7,949 nucleotides of DNA from Nitrososphaeraceae archaeon. Lineage in GTDB: Archaea > Thermoproteota > Nitrososphaeria > Nitrososphaerales > Nitrososphaeraceae. The stretch is taken from NCBI GenBank assembly GCA_030038695.1, contig JASHSN010000555.1:1-7949 (forward strand), given 5' to 3'. Shown here piece after piece: positions 4,832 through 7,949 of this stretch. The notes under the pieces were generated by a model that worked only from the letters and a program-made list of their open reading frames with translations, had not been told where the DNA came from and searched no databases. The position numbers were made by a program, and so were the translations under genes. Positions within the stretch are counted from its first letter, which is position 1. Each line of letters begins with the position of its first letter.

Positions 4832-6538
4832 ATGAGCTGGCCGTTGTCGCTTGCCTAACTTGTCGAAGTAGTGATCATGCTTTTCGTTACCTCCGGCATG
4901 TGAATGCCGAGTGCCGTCTGCATGAGTATGAATATTCAAAGCAGGTTTAGCCAATACCACATCGTCTACACGAATCAGTAAGGTAGTGACTTCGACAGCG
5001 GATTTAATGATCTGTTCCTTCACTAGAGATGGTTCTACGACATGCTGAGAATAAGTTTCCACGACTTTTCTTTTTATTGCGTCGATCCCAAACCAGCGGG
5101 CACGAGAGTTGTTTGAAGGATTATGGGATTTTTGTTTTGTCCTCAAATGAGCCAGGGTATCAATAGTATTCATACCTGCGTTTCTGGCAATCGTTATAGG
5201 AATTTCTTCTAGTGCAGCCGCAAATTTCTGAAGCACCACCTGTTCTCGTGAGCTTATAGAATTTGCTCTCTTTCTAACTATACTTGCTAGAAGCATTTCG
5301 GAGGATCCACCGCCGCCAACGATACATGGTCTAACTATGAAATTCCTGATGACTGAAAGTACGTCTAATACTGAGCGGTGATACTCATCAAGTAATTTTT
5401 TTGAAGTTGCTCTAAGTAAGATAGTCACTGATTTTGGGTTTTTACAACCCTCTACGAATACCATTTTATCATCTCCTACAAACTTTTCATAAACCGTATC
5501 AGCATGTCCAAGATATTCGATGGGGATGACCCCACTGGTGAGATCTCTGATCACCTTGGCATTGGTTGCTTTTTTTAGCCAAAGTATATCATTTTCTTTT
5601 ACTCGTTTGAGCGAGACGATACCAGCCCTAGATAAAAGATTCTGTGCCAGGGTACTAATCCCTTTTTGAGAAATTACAACATTAGCTCCAGAGCGGATAA
5701 TAGTCTGGACCTTTGATGACGTAAGCAACTGCTCCTTGTCGAGGAACGATTGCATTTGATGTGGGGAGTCAATAGTGATCTCGGCATCTATTCTTGTTCG
5801 TTTACCTTCTAACTCCTCATCGATGAGCAGAACTTTTGCTTTTTCAATAGCACGAGGCATTGCAGAGTTATCTATTGTTTTATCAATTACCACACCATTT
5901 ACCAATATTGTGTCCATAGTGTTACCAATTTTTTCTTCTATCTTTATATCATTGATTTCAATTCTGCTGTTTGCAAAATCTGCGACTGCACATGTGGCAT
6001 CTGCAACCAACTTTGCAATCATCTTTTCTTCAAAGGAAATATGAGATATTAGTTTTGATCTTAAACACGTAATAGCAAGTGCAAGTATCACTTCTTTGTC
6101 GTAATTTCTGAGTTTCCTTGCTAGATCTTGCAAACCTTCAAGACAAATTTGTAGCCCTGTAAGATACCCATCTACAATGGTAGCAGGTGCGATGCCCATA
6201 TCAAGTAATTCTTCGGCCTTCTCAACAAGTGCTCCAGCTAAAACTATGACTGAAGTTGTACCATCTCCTACCTCATTATCTACCGCATTGGAGGCTTCTA
6301 TCAATATTTTGGCAGCTGGGTGTTCAACATCAATTTTTCGTAATAGCGTCGCGCCATCCTTTGTGACGGTTATTTCCCCTAAAACATCGATGAACATCTT
6401 TTCCATTCCTCGTGGACCTAAAAAATTCTTGACAAGTTCTGCAATCAATTTGGCAGCAAGCAAATTATATCTGCGAGACTGTTCTCCTTGAGTACGCCTC
6501 ACACCTTGACCGAATATTTGTTCAGTACTATAAGCCAT
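4820..6538 (-). CDS. Thermosome subunit (group II chaperonin) with histidine-rich tail
   Basis: A 572-residue subunit of the archaeal Cpn60/CCT-like double ring, which folds proteins in the cytosol using ATP. Order of marks: equatorial LGPRGMEKMFID (40-51), VTKDGATLL (58-66) with D61, GDGTTS (91-96) for nucleotide binding with D92, the apical domain in about 215-370, the catalytic-loop aspartate D392 (SVLDVLSV), GGGGSSEM (408-415), REQVVLQKFAAALEEIP (431-447), NAGMNTIDTL (453-462), and the C-terminal equatorial block EPSLVKEQIIKSAVEVTTLLIRVDDV. Length exceeds the usual 540-560 because of a tail (533-572) with eight histidines (537, 539, 545, 547, 554, 556, 569, 570) in place of the common Gly/Met-rich end. 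The start ATG at 6536-6538 begins MAYSTEQIFGQG, typical of family N-termini. The apical domain and the N-R-A-R-W-F-G-I-D region are somewhat divergent, as in paralogous subunits. It is transcribed alone. Confidence 0.96.
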   Translation of the reverse strand: MAYSTEQIFGQGVRRTQGEQSRRYNLLAAKLIAELVKNFLGPRGMEKMFIDVLGEITVTKDGATLLRKIDVEHPAAKILIEASNAVDNEVGDGTTSVIVLAGALVEKAEELLDMGIAPATIVDGYLTGLQICLEGLQDLARKLRNYDKEVILALAITCLRSKLISHISFEEKMIAKLVADATCAVADFANSRIEINDIKIEEKIGNTMDTILVNGVVIDKTIDNSAMPRAIEKAKVLLIDEELEGKRTRIDAEITIDSPHQMQSFLDKEQLLTSSKVQTIIRSGANVVISQKGISTLAQNLLSRAGIVSLKRVKENDILWLKKATNAKVIRDLTSGVIPIEYLGHADTVYEKFVGDDKMVFVEGCKNPKSVTILLRATSKKLLDEYHRSVLDVLSVIRNFIVRPCIVGGGGSSEMLLASIVRKRANSISSREQVVLQKFAAALEEIPITIARNAGMNTIDTLAHLRTKQKSHNPSNNSRARWFGIDAIKRKVVETYSQHVVEPSLVKEQIIKSAVEVTTLLIRVDDVVLAKPALNIHTHADGTRHSHAGGNEKHDHYFDKLGKRQRPAHHFY

Positions 6539-6564
6539 GATTCAGAGTCCTAGCTCCCTTTTGC

Positions 6565-6578
6565 AATTATATTAATTT
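6565..6578 (-). promoter_or_regulatory. TATA box of the thermosome gene
   Basis: Minus-strand AAATTAATATAATT is centred about 34 bases from the ATG at 6538, so a short leader of roughly 8 bases is expected. A GGGAG at about 6554-6558 is too far from the ATG to be a normal Shine-Dalgarno site. Confidence 0.5.
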
Positions 6579-6816
6579 ATTAGCAGCAAGATATCCATCG
6601 GCCCACTAAATCCGGCAGTACTAACTTCTAAGGGGGTTTGTCCGATAGTGGCAACCTTGATTAGAATCATTTTATTTCACGTATGGAAAAAAAGCCATAT
6701 GATGCGCACTACTGAAATGTTGAATCAATTATGCCTATTATCGTCATCGCTGCCGCAAGCATGCCGATACGGAATCACGAACTGTAGAAATACCTTTCAA
6801 GGCGACGGCCAATAAT

Positions 6817-6825
6817 TTTTTATAG
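6817..6825 (+). promoter_or_regulatory. TATA box of the 84-residue protein gene
   Basis: TTTTTATAG is centred about 29 bases upstream of the ATG at 6851, predicting a leaderless or nearly leaderless message. A GGAGAGG stretch at 6830-6836 is 14 bases from the ATG, too far to be needed. Confidence 0.5.
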
Positions 6826-6850
6826 TGATGGAGAGGGATATCATGTAGCT

Positions 6851-7105
6851 ATGGCTTCGGTTAAAACAAGCGTAGACATTGAAAGATCTGCTAAAAAAAC
6901 AGTCGAGGCACTGTACGGCACCGATATCCAAGATTTTAAAATCAGAGTTGTATTTCCATTTCCATCCGAACGCGAAATGGATTCATGGGACGTCCAAGTA
7001 ACTTTTTTGGTGGATAGTATCCAATATACGGTGGACCTCATGATAGAGGAAAAGAGTGGTCAGGTCACTAATGCAAGACTAATAGACAAAATGACTCCCC
7101 TCTAA
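6851..7105 (+). CDS. Small alpha/beta protein, 84 aa, PepSY/GvpO-like pattern
   Basis: Not firmly recognised. The chain has an N-terminal helix (about 9-22, ERSAKKTVEALYG), a strand FKIRVVFPF (29-37), then a WDVQVTFLV strand (46-54), YTVDLMIEEKSGQV (59-72) and a closing ARLIDK. Helix, strand, hairpin with a W at its start and an E-x-x-x-G-x-V turn resemble PepSY-like and gas-vesicle GvpO-like small domains, in which the protein follows A...V..L.G and W.V.V. patterns. No gas-vesicle genes are seen, so only fold kinship is suggested. There is no signal peptide or membrane helix, so it is likely cytosolic. The ATG start is supported by the TATA box 29 bases upstream. A T5 run at 7107-7111 directly after the stop suits archaeal termination. 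It seems to be a single-gene unit. Confidence 0.75.
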   Translation: MASVKTSVDIERSAKKTVEALYGTDIQDFKIRVVFPFPSEREMDSWDVQVTFLVDSIQYTVDLMIEEKSGQVTNARLIDKMTPL

Positions 7106-7146
7106 CTTTTTAATGAGGTGCACGGAGGACTGCACATAACAATCTC

Positions 7147-7175
7147 CTTTTCAACAAGCATTAGTAACTGAAAGG
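7147..7175. terminator. Stem-loop between convergent small genes
   Basis: CTTTTCA (7147-7153) pairs with TGAAAGG (7169-7175) over 7 bp with one T-G pair and a 15-base loop, in the 102-base spacer between convergent genes. With the T5 run at 7107-7111 it may mark 3' ends. A shorter GTGCA/TGCAC pair sits at 7118-7122 / 7131-7135. Confidence 0.3.
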
Positions 7176-7207
7176 TATCCATGCTTGACCCCGTCTAGAC
7201 TGCAACT

Positions 7208-7621
7208 TTAACGCAGCTTTTCTAGTTCACTGTCATCTCGATAATTTTCAGGATTCAATCTAAAGCCTTGGGTGTGTTCATACGGAACATCACTTAACTT
7301 CAAATGATATTCGAGTTTTCTTTTCTTGAGCTGTTTTGAGATCCAAAGCACGAATTGCTGCTCGATCATGTTGCCCTCTTCTTTTCCTATATCAGGATGG
7401 ACATCGAACAAGCGTTCCACAAATTCCGAATCGAAATAGAGTTGAAAGAAATCCCATCCAAGAGCACTTCCATTAGAAGAGCACTCACAATTACTCTTGG
7501 AATGTACTCCCCATTCAAGTTCTCCAATGAATTCAATGATCTTTTGTCTTTCTCTATCAAAATTTATGCAGGAGCCAGAAATCACAATCATTGGTGGCTT
7601 CACAGCATGTATTCTCTTCAA
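7208..7621 (-). CDS. Hypothetical protein, 137 aa, TTG start
   Basis: Not recognised. A soluble, acidic-to-neutral protein with a hydrophobic strand MIVISGSCINF at 11-21, a helix ERQKIIEFIGELEWG, a CEC pair with a further Cys nearby, an aromatic patch WDFFQLYFDSEFVERLF (about 56-72) and a charged helical C-terminal third (KQLKKRKLEYHLKL). The start is TTG at 7619-7621 with AGGAGG 11 bases upstream; the frame stays open upstream to TAG at 7673-7675 but contains no ATG, GTG or TTG there. ATG at 7589-7591 (residue 11) is an alternative, but would lose KRIHAVKPP. The opposite strand is also open over much of this stretch; this strand is preferred because its product is hydrophilic and globular and because promoter and Shine-Dalgarno signs agree. 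Neighbours give no functional clue. Confidence 0.65.
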   Translation of the reverse strand: MKRIHAVKPPMIVISGSCINFDRERQKIIEFIGELEWGVHSKSNCECSSNGSALGWDFFQLYFDSEFVERLFDVHPDIGKEEGNMIEQQFVLWISKQLKKRKLEYHLKLSDVPYEHTQGFRLNPENYRDDSELEKLR

Positions 7622-7632
7622 ATATTCAATTC

Positions 7633-7638
7633 CCTCCT
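7633..7638 (-). promoter_or_regulatory. Shine-Dalgarno site of the 137-aa protein gene
   Basis: Minus strand reads AAGGAGGG over 7639-7632, a strong match to the 16S 3' end, with an 11-base spacer to the TTG. It is the strongest such site in the window, and would be needed because this message should carry a leader of about 30-46 bases. Confidence 0.5.
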
Positions 7639-7689
7639 TATAATGCGCGTATACCTCATTCTCGGCATCATACTATATTTAACAACAAC

Positions 7690-7697
7690 TTATATAA
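7690..7697. promoter_or_regulatory. Symmetrical TATA box serving two divergent genes
   Basis: TTATATAA is self-complementary. Its centre lies 26-27 bases before ATG 7720 on the + strand, the leaderless distance, and predicts a minus-strand start near 7667 for the 137-aa gene. A second minus-strand box, TTAAATATA at 7674-7682, would give a shorter leader. Confidence 0.45.
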
Positions 7698-7719
7698 TTG
7701 TAATATCTGAAGTTAGTGT

Positions 7720-7857
7720 ATGCCCTCTATCGACCATTTTTTGAATGAAGGGGAAGATTTTTCAAATTCTAATATTCTTTTAACGCGTTATGATAATGAA
7801 AATGAATATTTACAACGAATAATTAGCCGGTTTACAAAAAATGCTCAATGGTTCTGA
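7720..7857 (+). CDS. Possible small gene, 45 aa, unknown function
   Basis: ATG 7720 to TGA 7855-7857. The product starts MPSIDHFLNEGEDFSNSN and ends RIISRFTKNAQWF; it is polar, with a likely amphipathic helix near residues 26-40, no membrane span and no recognised family. The main support is the TATA box centred 26-27 bases upstream of the ATG, the expected leaderless spacing. After the TGA the same frame runs on for 15 sense codons to a TAG, so a gene shortened by a nonsense change is possible. The remaining 92 bases of the window show nothing else. Confidence 0.4.
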   Translation: MPSIDHFLNEGEDFSNSNILLTRYDNENEYLQRIISRFTKNAQWF

Positions 7858-7949
7858 CCGTCAAATATTCTAGCCCAGCTTAGCAAATCTATCGCCACCA
7901 TTTAGAGATATTGTGTGTCGGTACAAAATGCTCTTTGATTTCCTCTAAC

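Larger units (their letters stand above)
6539..6850. other. 312-base divergent spacer, no gene recognised
   Basis: It holds the thermosome promoter on one side and the small-gene promoter on the other. Between them only very short open frames occur (for instance ATG 6731 to TAG 6787, 18 codons). A hairpin CGTATGG (6680-6686) / CCATATG (6695-6701) with one G-T pair and an A-rich 8-base loop is present; nothing further suggests an RNA gene. No tRNA was recognised. Confidence 0.5.

Noticed and set aside
5310..5370. Apparent loss of a catalytic aspartate in the thermosome, where the usual ED before the GGGG loop reads VR
   Set aside because: Counting back 16 positions from the glycine loop, as in GroEL D398, gives D392 in SVLDVLSV, so the catalytic aspartate is present; the ED pair is variable in CCT-type subunits.
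6731..6787. 18-codon frame (MPIIVIAAAS...)
   Set aside because: Too short, with no promoter or ribosome binding site to support it.
7355..7744. 129-codon + strand frame overlapping the 137-aa gene
   Set aside because: The product is hydrophobic in irregular fashion, has no promoter or ribosome site, and overlaps a minus-strand frame with better signals; some doubt remains because neither product is recognised.
1..7949. CRISPR arrays, transposons, tRNA or rRNA genes
   Set aside because: No regularly spaced direct repeats, transposase-like proteins, terminal inverted repeats or cloverleaf-like sequence with a TTC-type arm were recognised by reading; a tRNA scan would settle the RNA point.

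Overview
The window looks like part of a mesophilic ammonia-oxidising archaeon (Nitrososphaerota/Thaumarchaeota, soil-type). This is inferred from a group II chaperonin (thermosome) gene, archaeal TATA-box promoters placed about 26-28 bases from start codons (leaderless style), a moderate base composition with AT-rich spacers, and a gene mix (UspA, SSS symporter, ureohydrolase, urease-gamma-like protein) familiar from that phylum. No 16S or amo gene is present, so the taxonomic call is an inference.

Layout. Positions 1-381 hold the 3' part of a universal stress protein (+). It converges on a sodium:solute symporter at 468-2045 (-). After a 358-base spacer carrying a near-perfect palindrome come a tetratricopeptide-repeat protein (2404-2916, -) and a 46-residue single-span membrane protein (2991-3131, -). 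Divergent from the latter is a two-gene unit on the + strand: an agmatinase/arginase-type ureohydrolase (3287-4405) overlapping by ATGA a stand-alone protein related to the urease gamma subunit (4402-4773). A thermosome subunit with a histidine-rich tail (4820-6538, -) converges on that unit. Then follow an 84-residue small alpha/beta protein (6851-7105, +), a 137-residue protein of unknown function starting with TTG (7208-7621, -) and a likely 45-residue small gene (7720-7857, +) that shares a symmetrical TATA box with it.

How the genes may work together. The ureohydrolase plus urease-gamma-like pair is the centre of interest. The first enzyme should cleave a guanidino compound to urea and an amine (or ammonia). 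The second resembles a structural piece of urease, yet no urease beta or alpha subunit follows. The genes overlap, and a small hairpin in the end of the first gene covers the ribosome binding site of the second, which suggests coupled synthesis of partners. The nearby symporter could bring in the nitrogen substrate, and the 46-residue membrane protein may be a symporter accessory subunit or belong with the enzyme. Linking transporter to enzyme is inference from proximity only. The thermosome, stress protein and the two orphan small genes show no evident tie to this pathway.

No tRNA, rRNA, CRISPR array, transposon or phage gene was recognised.
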